The notes under the pieces are model-generated. The model worked only from the letters and a program-made list of their open reading frames with translations. It did no database searches and was not told the DNA's origin. From the NCBI RefSeq assembly GCF_004135625.1, contig NZ_SDPV01000001.1, positions 62,001-126,000 of the forward strand: DNA of 64,000 nt, read 5' to 3'. The position numbers and the translations under genes are program-made. The stretch's first letter is position 1, and each line of letters opens with the position of its first letter. Positions 26,334 through 38,231 of the stretch are shown piece after piece. The stretch comes from Pelagerythrobacter rhizovicinus. Lineage in GTDB: Bacteria; Pseudomonadota; Alphaproteobacteria; Sphingomonadales; Sphingomonadaceae.

Positions 26334-28166
26334 ATGACCAAGCTTCGCCTCGCGCTCGCCGCGACCACCGCGCTTTCGCTCGCCGCCGCCGTGCCCGCCG
26401 CACCGGCTTTCGCCCAGAGCGATACGCCGCCCGCACCTGCCGCAAGCGATGCCCAGTCGGAGCACGACCGGCTCTTCGCCCTGTTCGCCGCGGCGGACGA
26501 GAAGTACCTCGAGCTCAACCCGATCATGGCGCTGTTCCGCGGCGACATGCGCTACGCCGACCGGATCGGCGGCTTCCTGACCGACGAATACAACGCGCAG
26601 ACTGTGGCCAACGCGCGCGAGAACCTCGCCGCGCTGGCGCAGATCGACCGTGCGGCGCTGAACGAGACCGATCGCATCGCCTACGACGTGTTCGAATACG
26701 ACCAGCGGGAAACGCTCAAGGATTACACGCCGGAGATCCTCGCGCTGACCGAGACGCGCCCGATCAACCACTTCTCCGGCTTCCACACGTTCTACCCGAC
26801 GTTCGCCAGCGGGCAGGGCGCGGCGCCGTTCAAGACGCTTGAGGACTACGAGAACAACCTCAAGCGCCACGCCGAATACGTGGACCTGATCGACCGCTCG
26901 ATCGCCAAGTTCCGCGAAGGCCAGGCGGCCGGCGTCTACGAGACCAAGCTGACCATCGGCAACGTGATCGAGCAGCTCGACACCCAGCTCGCCATGCCGA
27001 TCGAGGAATCGCCGCTCTGGGGTCCGGTCACTATGTTCCCCGAGGGGATCTCCGATGCCGACAAGGCGCGGCTGACCGAGGAGTACCGCACCTCGGTCGA
27101 GGCGATCAACGCCGTCCACACGCGCCTGCGCGACTACTTGCGCGACGAGTACCTGCCGCAGGCGCGCGACAGCGTCGGCCTCAGCCAGATGAAGGGCGGC
27201 GCCAGGCTCTACGAGCACATGATCGAGAGCACGACCACGCTGCCGCTGACCGCCGACTACGTGCACAATCTCGGCCTCAGCGAGGTCGCGCGGATCAAGT
27301 CCGAGCTGGAGAAGATCAAGGCGGAAGTCGGCTTCGAAGGGACGCTCAACGAGTTCTTCGACTACGTCCGCACCGATCCCCAGTTCAAGCCGGAGAGCCG
27401 CGAGGCGCTGACGCAGAGCTACTACGACATCGGCAAGCAGGTCGACGCGAAGATCGGCGACTACTTCTCGCTCGTTCCCAAGACCCCGCTCGAGATCAAG
27501 CCCTACGAGCCGTTCCGCGAGAAGTTCGAAGCCGGCGGATCGTACATGCCCGGTGCGCCGGACGGCTCGCGGCCCGGCACGTTCTATTTCAACGCCTACG
27601 ACCTGCCGAGCCGGCTGACGACGGGCAACGTCACGCTCTACCTGCACGAAGGCGCGCCCGGACATCACTTCCAGATCAGCCTCGCGCAGGAGAACGAGGC
27701 GCTGCCCGCCTTCATGCGCTTCGGCGGCTATACTGCCTACAGCGAGGGCTGGGGCCTCTACGCCGAGACGCTCGGCTACGAGATGGGCTTCTACGACGAT
27801 CCGTGGAACCGCTACGGCACGCTGCAGGACGAGCAGCTCCGCGCCATGCGACTGGTGGTCGACAGCGGCATCCACGCCAAGGGCTGGACGCGCGAGCAGG
27901 CGATCGACTTCATGCTCGAGAATTCGGGCATGACCCGCACCGAAGTCGTGGCCGAGGTCGAGCGCTACATCGCGATCCCGAGCCAGGCGCTCGCCTACAA
28001 GATCGGCGCGCTCAAGATCCAGGAACTGCGCGAGAAGGCGGAAACCGCGCTGGGCGACAACTTCGACATCAAGGCATTCCACGCCCAGGTGCTCGGCACC
28101 GGCCCGCTGCCGATGCCGGTGCTGGAGAAGAAGATCGACGACTGGATCGCCGCAAGCGGCGGCTGA
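26334..28166 (+). CDS. DUF885-family secreted putative zinc metallopeptidase
   Basis: 610 residues. Signal peptide 1-27 (ending APAFAQ) and a large helical DUF885 domain. The family metal motif is seen as LHEGAPGHHFQISLAQE, resembling HExxH, with a downstream GGYTAYSEGWGLYAETLG that would supply the third ligand. DUF885 proteins are thought to be M2/M3-like carboxypeptidases of the periplasm. The ATG at 26334 (MTKLRLALAATT) is preferred over one 21 bp upstream because it begins the signal sequence. It follows the amidohydrolase gene by 100 bp. Confidence 0.85.
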   Translation: MTKLRLALAATTALSLAAAVPAAPAFAQSDTPPAPAASDAQSEHDRLFALFAAADEKYLELNPIMALFRGDMRYADRIGGFLTDEYNAQTVANARENLAALAQIDRAALNETDRIAYDVFEYDQRETLKDYTPEILALTETRPINHFSGFHTFYPTFASGQGAAPFKTLEDYENNLKRHAEYVDLIDRSIAKFREGQAAGVYETKLTIGNVIEQLDTQLAMPIEESPLWGPVTMFPEGISDADKARLTEEYRTSVEAINAVHTRLRDYLRDEYLPQARDSVGLSQMKGGARLYEHMIESTTTLPLTADYVHNLGLSEVARIKSELEKIKAEVGFEGTLNEFFDYVRTDPQFKPESREALTQSYYDIGKQVDAKIGDYFSLVPKTPLEIKPYEPFREKFEAGGSYMPGAPDGSRPGTFYFNAYDLPSRLTTGNVTLYLHEGAPGHHFQISLAQENEALPAFMRFGGYTAYSEGWGLYAETLGYEMGFYDDPWNRYGTLQDEQLRAMRLVVDSGIHAKGWTREQAIDFMLENSGMTRTEVVAEVERYIAIPSQALAYKIGALKIQELREKAETALGDNFDIKAFHAQVLGTGPLPMPVLEKKIDDWIAASGG

Positions 28167-28256
28167 CCGCGGCCGCGCGGGCTGGCCGCCAGACCCGGTC
28201 CGGGTCTAGGTTGTATCGACATTCAGCCTTGATCGCGCTGAAACGGGAACACGCTT

Positions 28257-28347
28257 CCCCCACTTGTCATCCCCGCGCACGCGGGGATCCATGGTGCGGC
28301 ATTTCCTCCATGGATTCCGGCGTGCGCGGGAATGACATTCTGGTCTT
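28257..28347. repeat. Palindromic intergenic repeat, GTCATCCCC type
   Basis: Inverted pair: GTCATCCCCGCGCACGCGGG GATCCATGG and CCATGGATTCCGGCGTGCGC GGGAATGAC. It lies in the 247-bp gap between the DUF885 and amylo-1,6-glucosidase genes, which otherwise holds nothing I can identify. A related element with GTCATCCCAGC ends is at 49456-49541. Confidence 0.75.
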
Positions 28348-28413
28348 CTTGCAATGATCCGGCGCTCGCCCGCCAGCAGCACCCGCTTTCGTCCGAATGG
28401 CGATACAACCAGG

Positions 28414-30654
28414 TCAGACCCGGGTGATCACCCGCACGTCGCCTTCGCGCTTGCGGACATCGACCAGCACCTTGTTCCCCGACCGGTGCAGCATGATGTC
28501 CGCGCGGCCTTCGCCGACGGTCAGATTGCGCAGAAGGACATCGTCGAGGAACTCGGGGAGATGGGGCTCGTCGAATGCGATCTGCCCCGCGGCGCCGTCC
28601 AGCGAGAGGCCCAGGCTCGACTGGATCAGGAACAGCGGCGCGGCCGCCGCCCAGGCCTGCGGAATGCACGACACCGGATAGAACGTGGGCCCCTGCGCCG
28701 GCCGGCGGGCGAAGCCGCAGAACAGCTCCGGCAGGCGCCGCAGGTCGACGTAGGTCGAAGCGGCGAACAGCCCCTCGAACACCGCCGTGGCCTCTTTCCG
28801 GAAGCCGTAGCGCGACAGCCCGGCGGCAATGATCGCGTTCTCGTGCGGCCAGATCGACCCGTTGTGATAGCTCATCGGGTTGTAGCGCGGCTGCCCTGCG
28901 GCGATCGTGCGGATGCCCCAGCCGGAGAACGATGCCGGTTCCATCAGGGTGCGCGCCGTCTGCGCCGCGCGTTCAGGAAAGGCGAGGCCGGTGAACAGCA
29001 CGTGGCCCGCGTTCGAAGACCTGACCCGGCACGGCTGCTTGCGCCCGTCGAGCGCGAGGACGTAAGTGCCCAGCTCCTCGTCGAAGTAGTCGCGGTCGAA
29101 ACGGTCGCGCAGCGCCTCCGCCTTGGTGCGGTAGACTGCCGCGCCCTCCACGTCGCCGAGGCTCGACAGGATGCTTCCCGCCGCCTGCCAGGCGCCGTAG
29201 ACATAGGCCTGCACTTCCGCGAGCGCGATCGGCCCCACGGCCAGCGCCCCGTCCCCGTGGAAGATCGAATCGTGGCTGTCCTTCCAGCCCTGGTTGGCCA
29301 GCCCCTCGTCGGTATGGCGGCCATATTCGACATAGCCATCGCCGTCCCGGTCGCCGTGCCGTTCGATCCAGTTCAGCGCCGCCTCGATATTCGGCCACAG
29401 CGTTTCGAGCAGCGCGGTATCGCCGGTGCGTTCCAGATAGGCGCCGGCGGTCATCACGAACAGCGGCGTCGAATCGATGCTGCCGTAATAGTGGCGGAAG
29501 GGCACCTCCCCCAGCTCCGCCATTTCCCCCTGGCGGACTTCGTGCAGGATCTTTCCAGGCTCGGCATCGGCGACCGGATCGAACTCACGCGCCTGGTGCA
29601 CCGCGAGATAGCGCAGCACGCCGCGTGCGATCTCCGGATCGAGCCACAGCGTCTCGAGCGCGGTGATCAGCGCGTCGCGCCCGAAGACCGTGCTGAACCA
29701 GGGGATGCCGGCGTAGGGATAGGGCCCATACGGCGTTTCGGTGACCAGCATGTAGGTGTCCGCCACCGAACGCTGGGCCGAACGGTTGAACACCTCGTTC
29801 GACGACAGAATCGACGCGGCGCGGGATGAGGAATCGCGCAAGCTCCGCCGGGCGCTGCGATAGGCGCGGATCAGCTCGCGGCGGAGCGATGCGCCTTCGG
29901 CGACCTCGCCGCAGCTTATCCGCACGATCAGCGTCTTGCGCGAGCGCGGCTCGAGGTCGAGGCGGAACTGCGCTCGGTTGGCGGCGATCGAGTGCGGCTC
30001 GGGCTCGAAGCGGATGACGGTCGCCCGATGGACGCCGTCGAGCCCGTCGTAGGCGAGCCGGACCCGATCCGCCTCGACCGTCGGCTCGTGCAGAGTCCCG
30101 CGCCGCTCGCGCTTGCTGCCGCGAACCTCGAACAGGTCGGCGAAGTCGCTTTCGAAATAGAGCTCCAGCGACAGGCTGTGCGCGACGCTGTCGTAATTGC
30201 CGACGGTCAGGCGTTCGTACATCGCGCCCTGCCACAGGAACCGCACCCGGCGGATGTGGATCAGGTCGTTGCTGAGCACGGTCGTGCCGTGCTCGTCGGA
30301 CAGGTCCGGATTGCTGAGGTCGCAAATGAGCGCGATGTTATCGTCGCGCAGGGACGAACTCAGCAGGATCGGCCGCGCTCCGCCGAGCGTAAGGTGCAGG
30401 TGCGACAGGTGCCGGGTGTCGCGGTGATAGATGCCCTCGGGACTGCCGGGGCCGGCGATCGCATCGCCGCTGTGGTCGAACACGGCGAAGGTGTCGCCGT
30501 GTTTCAGCGTGCGCGGGCGCCGCTCGTGCAGCGAGGCGGCGGCGGGGATCGCGAACCGTTCCGGGTTCGCGCCCGCCTCCTCGGTGGTAGCGTCCGCCCC
30601 GCGGGGGGTCGCAGGTGCGTCCATCCCGTCGTCGCTCCTGTTCATGTGCTTCAT
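28414..30654 (-). CDS. Amylo-alpha-1,6-glucosidase-family protein
   Basis: 746 residues. N-terminal domain of about 280 residues with the glycogen-debranching N-terminal pattern (GDTFAVFDHSGDAI, GIYHRDTRHLSHL) and a C-terminal (alpha/alpha)6 glucoamylase-like domain: GIPWFSTVFGRDALITALET, YYGSIDSTPLFVMTAGAYLE, ANQGWKDSHDSIFH and SYHNGSIWPHENAIIAAGL. Asp and Glu residues suited to glycoside hydrolysis are present. It probably debranches glycogen or a related glucan. The start lies 9 bp downstream of the glycosyltransferase stop, so the two form an operon. MNRSDDG, three codons in, is an alternative start. Confidence 0.85.
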   Translation of the reverse strand: MKHMNRSDDGMDAPATPRGADATTEEAGANPERFAIPAAASLHERRPRTLKHGDTFAVFDHSGDAIAGPGSPEGIYHRDTRHLSHLHLTLGGARPILLSSSLRDDNIALICDLSNPDLSDEHGTTVLSNDLIHIRRVRFLWQGAMYERLTVGNYDSVAHSLSLELYFESDFADLFEVRGSKRERRGTLHEPTVEADRVRLAYDGLDGVHRATVIRFEPEPHSIAANRAQFRLDLEPRSRKTLIVRISCGEVAEGASLRRELIRAYRSARRSLRDSSSRAASILSSNEVFNRSAQRSVADTYMLVTETPYGPYPYAGIPWFSTVFGRDALITALETLWLDPEIARGVLRYLAVHQAREFDPVADAEPGKILHEVRQGEMAELGEVPFRHYYGSIDSTPLFVMTAGAYLERTGDTALLETLWPNIEAALNWIERHGDRDGDGYVEYGRHTDEGLANQGWKDSHDSIFHGDGALAVGPIALAEVQAYVYGAWQAAGSILSSLGDVEGAAVYRTKAEALRDRFDRDYFDEELGTYVLALDGRKQPCRVRSSNAGHVLFTGLAFPERAAQTARTLMEPASFSGWGIRTIAAGQPRYNPMSYHNGSIWPHENAIIAAGLSRYGFRKEATAVFEGLFAASTYVDLRRLPELFCGFARRPAQGPTFYPVSCIPQAWAAAAPLFLIQSSLGLSLDGAAGQIAFDEPHLPEFLDDVLLRNLTVGEGRADIMLHRSGNKVLVDVRKREGDVRVITRV

Positions 30655-30663
30655 TGTCGCCGA

Positions 30664-31758
30664 TCAGGCCATGATCGGCAAATTGGCCTCCTCGTCGCCG
30701 AACCGTACGGGGGTGACGTGCGTCGGCGGTCTGCCAGCAAGCTGGCGGAAGATCGTCAGGTAGTCGGTCACCATGCGTTCGGCCGTGAACCGGCGGTCGA
30801 AGGTCTGCCGCACGCGCCGCCGCTCGAGGTGATCGAGCTGGCCGACCGCGGCGACCGCTTCCTCGACATTGTCGACGATGAAGCCCGCTTCGCCTTCGTC
30901 GATCACTTCGGGCACCGACCCGCAGCGGAACGCGATCGTCGGCGTGGCGCAGGCCATCGCCTCGATCATGACCAGGCCGAAGGGCTCGGGCCAGTCGATC
31001 GGGAACAGCAGGGCGCGCGCATTGCCGAGGAACTCCGCCTTCTGCGCCTCGCCGATCTCGCCGACATATTCGATGTCCGGATAGGCGCGGACCATCGGGG
31101 CGATCACCTCGTCCCAGTAGAGCTGGTCCGCCTTGTCGATCTTGGCCGCGATCTTGAGCTTCATGCCCGCCGCCGCGGCAATGGCGATCGCCCGGTCGGG
31201 CCGCTTCTCGGGCGAGATCCGGCCGAGGAACGCGAGATAGTCGCCCTTGGGCGCGAAGGTCGGCTTCAGCAGGTCGGGGGGAAGGCCGTGGTGCACGGTT
31301 CCCGCCCAGTTGACCGGCGGCAGCGGCCGGCGCTGGTCGTTCGAGATCGAGACCAGCGGCAGGTCGCCGAAGGTGCGGTAGTAGGGCTGCAGGTCGGGCA
31401 GGTCGAGCCGGCCGTGCAGCGTCGTCACGGTCGGCACGCCGAAGTTTCTCACCATCGGCCCGTGGACCAGATCGACATGGAAGTGGAGGATGTCGAACTC
31501 CGCCGCGCGCCGGTGGACCTCGTCCAGCAGCACGAGGTGGTGGGGGAGCGGATCCTTCACCTGCGGGTCGAGCCGCAGGGCCGTCTCGCAGACGGGGACG
31601 AGCTCGGCCGAAGTGACCGAATCGGCGCTCGCGAACAGCGTCACCTCGTGGCCCTGCTGCACGAGTTCCTCGGTGATGTACGATACGATGCGTTCTGTGC
31701 CGCCGTAGAGCTTGGGCGGCACGCTTTCGATCAAGGGTGCGATCTGCGCGATCTTCAT
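30664..31758 (-). CDS. Family 4 glycosyltransferase
   Basis: 364 residues, GT-B fold. The N-terminus MKIAQIAPLIESVPPKLYGG TERI and the C-terminal donor-site block DWPEPFGLVMIEAMACATPT followed by GSVPEVI are typical of GT4 enzymes such as alpha-glucosyl or mannosyl transferases. Acceptor unknown. The ATG at 31758 begins the conserved domain. It is translated directly upstream of the amylo-1,6-glucosidase gene, hinting at synthesis and trimming of one glucan. It diverges from the thiC riboswitch region. Confidence 0.88.
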   Translation of the reverse strand: MKIAQIAPLIESVPPKLYGGTERIVSYITEELVQQGHEVTLFASADSVTSAELVPVCETALRLDPQVKDPLPHHLVLLDEVHRRAAEFDILHFHVDLVHGPMVRNFGVPTVTTLHGRLDLPDLQPYYRTFGDLPLVSISNDQRRPLPPVNWAGTVHHGLPPDLLKPTFAPKGDYLAFLGRISPEKRPDRAIAIAAAAGMKLKIAAKIDKADQLYWDEVIAPMVRAYPDIEYVGEIGEAQKAEFLGNARALLFPIDWPEPFGLVMIEAMACATPTIAFRCGSVPEVIDEGEAGFIVDNVEEAVAAVGQLDHLERRRVRQTFDRRFTAERMVTDYLTIFRQLAGRPPTHVTPVRFGDEEANLPIMA

Positions 31759-31904
31759 TCTGCCATGGCTCCTGAGAACAGAGGCCGGAAGGTTGCAGGA
31801 AGGCGCAACCCTCCGGTCGCTCGATCGCACAATGCGCGCGCCTGCACCGGGTTCCGCGCCTTGCGACACACGGCTGGACGGCATGCGGCCGATCGCCTAG
31901 GTTG

Positions 31905-32005
31905 CACTCATCCCCGGGGAGCCTGTCGCGCAAACGCAGGTTGAGAGCGGAATATGCCGCGACCCGTCGAACCTGATCCCGGTAATACGGGCGGAGGGAG
32001 GGAAC
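31905..32005 (+). promoter_or_regulatory. TPP riboswitch (THI element)
   Basis: Conserved blocks in order: CCCCGGGGAGCC, GGTTGAGAGCGG, CGACCC and then GAACCTGATCCCGGTAATAC followed by GGGCGGAGGGA, matching the thiamine pyrophosphate aptamer. It lies about 60 bp before thiC, the standard target. Thiamine pyrophosphate binding is expected to switch off thiC. Confidence 0.95.
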
Positions 32006-32030
32006 GGCTTTCGCTCCAGGAATCCGTGGC

Positions 32031-34734
<2,704 letters not shown>

Positions 34735-34879
34735 ACCGAAGCTGTCTCGACTCTGTGAGGCCTCGTTTCTAACCTAGCGATTGGATGGATTTACAGCGGT
34801 GGCGCGTGCAACCCCGGTCGACAGCGGCGGTGCCACAGGCTTACAAAATTAGAATGACTCGCTTAACAGGAACGAAAAG

Positions 34880-35953
34880 ATGGCCACCGTATACATTGAC
34901 ACAAGTGTAGCCATAAACGAATCTTTTCTTAGATCTCCGTATGTGGAAGCGTTCCTAAAAGCATGTAAAATTTTACAGTATACAGTCGTGATCCCGGAAA
35001 TTGTCGATGATGAACTGAAGGGGAATTATCCGAAAAAACTTGGCGAGAAGCTGAGTGCTTTTCAGAAGGCGGAAAAAGATCTCGGTAAATTGATTGACTT
35101 GGATTCGAACGCCCTAACGTTTTCTGACGCCGTCGATGCCTATGAGGAATGGCTGGCCGACTTGCTTGAGCAGCATGGAGTCATGATCGCCCCTTATCCT
35201 CAAATCTCTCCCAAGGAACTCGTTGAACAGTCATATAAGTTGAATAAGCCTTTCAAGAATTCAGGCGAGGGCCACAAAGATTATATCGTTTGGAAAACGA
35301 TACTATCTGGCGTGATCAATCAAGAACAGCCACCGCCAAACCTGTTTCTTACGAATAACACGAAGGATTTTTGTGGGGATGGCTCGGACGGGGCGCACAT
35401 CTTGCATCCCGATTTGGCGGCCCAAATCGAGAATCCCGACCTCAGGCCTAGGGTTTACACCTCAATCAAGAGTGCATTCGATAGTGAACTCGCCCCTCAT
35501 CTGGAAGGAATCACCCTCGACGCTATCCCTGATCTGGGTAATGTCGATGATCTGGTAGAGGAAACGCTTTTGGGCGATTTACCGGGCCGCACGCTCTACG
35601 GATTGGAGGGCATTCCCTTCAGCAACGAGATCACAATCTCATCGGTAGGCCTACAATCGATTGATTCCGTCACATTAAAGCAGGTTGACGATGAAGTGGT
35701 CGTCAAGGTGATCGGGGACATTGAAGTCGAAGTGGATGGCTTTATCGATAAATCAAATTACTACATGTCAGAAGAAGTCGACTCAAACATGTATGTGGTG
35801 GATGGAAACTGGAATGACCATGTCATGTTTGTATCTTCTAACACCACCACGCCATTCGATCTCACGCTCTTCTATTCCTTAACAAGCAAGGAGGTTACGG
35901 GATCGGAGATCACGTTGCCACACGAAATTGAGGATGAATGGCCGTATAAATAG
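34880..35953 (+). CDS. PIN-domain protein (DUF4935-like) with C-terminal extension
   Basis: 357 residues. The first ~165 residues look like a PIN nuclease: Asp7 in VYIDTSVAINESF, Glu40 in VVIPEIVDDEL, Asp134 in GHKDYIVWKTIL and LFLTNNTKDF with Asn159/Asp163, which could form the metal site. The remaining ~190 residues are strand-rich and acidic and are not recognised. Codon use is markedly AT-rich compared with neighbours, indicating recent transfer. There is no small antitoxin gene directly upstream, so it is not an ordinary VapBC pair. A role in defence is only a guess. Confidence 0.7.
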   Translation: MATVYIDTSVAINESFLRSPYVEAFLKACKILQYTVVIPEIVDDELKGNYPKKLGEKLSAFQKAEKDLGKLIDLDSNALTFSDAVDAYEEWLADLLEQHGVMIAPYPQISPKELVEQSYKLNKPFKNSGEGHKDYIVWKTILSGVINQEQPPPNLFLTNNTKDFCGDGSDGAHILHPDLAAQIENPDLRPRVYTSIKSAFDSELAPHLEGITLDAIPDLGNVDDLVEETLLGDLPGRTLYGLEGIPFSNEITISSVGLQSIDSVTLKQVDDEVVVKVIGDIEVEVDGFIDKSNYYMSEEVDSNMYVVDGNWNDHVMFVSSNTTTPFDLTLFYSLTSKEVTGSEITLPHEIEDEWPYK

Positions 35954-35972
35954 TGAAGTGTTTAGCGTGATC

Positions 35973-36980
35973 TTACTCAGATGGTCGCGCGATGATGGAG
36001 ATGACGGCCACAGTCGATGCTGTTCCCTCCAGGCACAAGGCGGCGAGTTGCCGCGTCGCAGTTCGCCGGTGCTGAAGATTTAGTGCAAGCGCGAGCGATG
36101 CGCGGGCATGCGCTCTCACCTCTTTAAAACTGGCACCAGGAAACTCATGCGCAATGTAGGCCTCAATCATGCGATTAGCGTCGGTGTTGCTCGCTTCGAT
36201 GCCGTCGGTCGTTTTATGTAGCTCAGGGTCGAAGACGGCTTGGGCAAGCGAGATTATGACTTCGCGGCATAGCAGACCTATCCCCTGAAAGTCTTCCTCT
36301 GCGGAAGCTAGACCGAGTTGCGCACGCGCCTTTGATAACGCGCGATCAACTCGTTCCCAGCCGGAAGCTGCCCGTTCCGGCAAAGGCATCGTGGTTCGCT
36401 TGGCTAAGGCTTCAATCGCGGGTCCGAAGAGTTGACGAGCATAGTGACGTCGGTCTTTGTACTGGGGAAGATTTTCGCTCCAGTGGTGATACCATGCCCA
36501 TAGGTCCTCGTGCGGATTTTCATATTTGACATCGGCTGGAATCCGATCTCGGATGCGAACCTCACGCGCCCTGTAGTAGTCATTCACTTCTTGGATGCGT
36601 TGGCCACCAGTGGCTACGTCGATCATCATTTCGCGGTGAATAATTAGTTCGGCGATCAAAGCAGCAACACCCGCAACTTCATGCTTTACGGTTTGGACGT
36701 CCAAATCATCGAATGAGCGATCGCTGCCATACCCATTGGCGATAGCATCTGCGACCCGCTTTCGATCGTAGTCGGGGAGTTTGCGGAGCGCTTCATCGAT
36801 GGGTGTAGGCGCGATAATCCGAGTGACTTCTTCGTGAACACGTGGAAACCACTCCTCGTCGATTTCCCGACCGCCGACTGTATCAACAATTGCAATAGAA
36901 CATTCGTCCAATAAAGTAGCTAGCTCGAAGCGTTGCAGGCTTTCGAGGAACTTTCGGGCGGTCTCTAATGCGTCTGCCAT
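35973..36980 (-). CDS. Uncharacterised 335-residue protein, AT-rich island
   Basis: 335 residues, largely alpha-helical and soluble, no signal or membrane segment; no family recognised. A C-terminal block reading FQGIGLLCREVIISLAQAVF DPELHK, then RAHARASLALALNLQHRRTA, looks like a conserved helical domain. It is convergent with the PIN gene, 19 bp apart, and shares its lower GC content, so the two probably arrived together. Function unknown. Confidence 0.6.
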   Translation of the reverse strand: MADALETARKFLESLQRFELATLLDECSIAIVDTVGGREIDEEWFPRVHEEVTRIIAPTPIDEALRKLPDYDRKRVADAIANGYGSDRSFDDLDVQTVKHEVAGVAALIAELIIHREMMIDVATGGQRIQEVNDYYRAREVRIRDRIPADVKYENPHEDLWAWYHHWSENLPQYKDRRHYARQLFGPAIEALAKRTTMPLPERAASGWERVDRALSKARAQLGLASAEEDFQGIGLLCREVIISLAQAVFDPELHKTTDGIEASNTDANRMIEAYIAHEFPGASFKEVRAHARASLALALNLQHRRTATRQLAALCLEGTASTVAVISIIARPSE

Positions 36981-37059
36981 CTACACCCTGCTGACTGAGA
37001 GTTTGTGTGACTATGCTAACGTCGCCTCATCCCTTTCGCCAGCGCATGCATGGAACTCT

Positions 37060-37470
37060 ATGACCTACGCCACCTCTGCCACCGGCCCCTTCTACCACGG
37101 CACCCGCGCCGACCTCGCCGTGGGCGACCTTCTCGCACCCGGCTTCACCTCCAATTACGCCGACCGCAAGTTGTCGTGGATCTACTTCTCCGGCACGCTC
37201 GACGCGGCGACCTGGGGGTGCGAGCTGGCCAAGGGCGAGGGCCGGGAGCGCATCTATATCGTCGAGCCGACCGGGGCGTTCGAGGACGACCCGAACCTCA
37301 CCGACAAGCGCTTCCCCGGCAACCCGACCGAGTCCTACCGCTCGCGCGAGCCGCTCCGCATTGTCGGCGAGGTCGAGAAGTGGGAGCCGCATCCGCCCGA
37401 GCGGCTGGCGGAGATGAAGGCCGCTCTCGCGCGGATGGAAGCCGAGGGCGGGGCCGAGATCATCGACTGA
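37060..37470 (+). CDS. arr: Rifampin ADP-ribosyltransferase
   Basis: 136 residues, the Arr length. Typical features: ATGPFYHGTRADLAVGDLL, PGFTSNYADRKLSWIYFS, TLDAATWGCELAKGEG, RIYIVEPTGAFEDDPNLTDK and RFPGNPTESYRSREPLRI. Arr transfers ADP-ribose from NAD to the C23 hydroxyl of rifamycins and inactivates them. Chromosomal arr genes are common in environmental bacteria and the native role may differ. The ATG at 37060 starts the domain. GC content is high, unlike the island just upstream. The 3' end overlaps the convergent UPF0178 gene by 11 bp. Confidence 0.92.
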   Translation: MTYATSATGPFYHGTRADLAVGDLLAPGFTSNYADRKLSWIYFSGTLDAATWGCELAKGEGRERIYIVEPTGAFEDDPNLTDKRFPGNPTESYRSREPLRIVGEVEKWEPHPPERLAEMKAALARMEAEGGAEIID

Positions 37471-37963
37471 GGTCTTTCCGCGCCAGCTCCACCAGCACCC
37501 GGTCCAGCGCCTGCAGGAACCGCGAGCGGTCCGCCTTGGCGAACGGCGCCGGGCCGCCGCCGATACCGTCCATCCCGGCGCGCAGGTCGGCCATGATCGC
37601 GCGGGTGGCGATGGCGGTGCCGATGCTGGCGGCGTCGAACGGCTTGCCGTTGTGCGCGAGGACCCTGGCGCCCGCTTTCAGGCAGCGCTCGGCCAGCAGG
37701 ATATCGCCGGTCACCACCACGCATTGCGGGGCCGTGCGCGCCGCCTCGTCCGCGATCCAGTCGTCCGCCGCGTCGAACGCGTCCGACACCACCACGCGGC
37801 GGACCAGCGGGCCCTGCGGCACGCGGAAGGGCGCGTTGCTGACCACCACCACCTGCGCCTTGAAGCGGGCGGCGACGCGGTAGATCTCCTCCTTCACCGG
37901 GCAGGCGTCGGCATCGACCAGAATCGTCGGGGGGATGGTGAGAGGGGTGCGGTCGCTGTCCAT
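37460..37963 (-). CDS. UPF0178 (YaiI/YqxD) family protein
   Basis: 167 residues. PIN-like fold of UPF0178: TILVDADACPVKEEIYRVAA near the N-terminus, VVVSNAPFRVP, VVVSDAFDAADDWIADEA and VVTGDILLAERCLKAGARVL. Acidic residues suggest a nuclease-like site, but the biochemical role is unknown. Convergent with arr. Confidence 0.9.
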   Translation of the reverse strand: MDSDRTPLTIPPTILVDADACPVKEEIYRVAARFKAQVVVVSNAPFRVPQGPLVRRVVVSDAFDAADDWIADEAARTAPQCVVVTGDILLAERCLKAGARVLAHNGKPFDAASIGTAIATRAIMADLRAGMDGIGGGPAPFAKADRSRFLQALDRVLVELARKDLSR

Positions 37964-38025
37964 GGGTTTACGCCCTAGCCATTCGCCGCCGCCGCGCCCA
38001 TAGGCGCCCGCGAAAGGAGGCCCCG

Positions 38026-38196
38026 ATGGCCGATCTCTACCTCAAGGCGCTGCAGTCGGAGCGCAAGTCGCTGTGGGCGACCTGCCGGCTCAAGGGCCTC
38101 GCCAGGGACACCCCCGAACGCCGCCGCATCGCCGAACTCGACGAAGCGATCGCCGCCCATACCCGCAAGCAGGAGCGGCCCGGCAGCGAGGGGTGA
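38026..38196 (+). CDS. Small basic protein, 56 residues
   Basis: MADLYLKALQSERKSLWATC begins the product; it is helical and charged. A strong ribosome site (AAAGGAGG) lies 6 bp before the ATG, which makes it a convincing small gene despite its length. It stands alone between the UPF0178 gene and a small gene on the other strand. Function unknown. Confidence 0.6.
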   Translation: MADLYLKALQSERKSLWATCRLKGLARDTPERRRIAELDEAIAAHTRKQERPGSEG

Positions 38197-38231
38197 CTAG
38201 CGAGGAGCGACGGGCGGCGCCCCGCTGTGCG

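Noticed and set aside
34735-34879. tRNA or attachment site at the island edge
   Set aside because: No cloverleaf or matching direct repeat could be seen, and no integrase gene is present in the window.
34880-35953. VapBC-type toxin-antitoxin pair
   Set aside because: The PIN protein is far longer than VapC and no antitoxin-size gene overlaps it.
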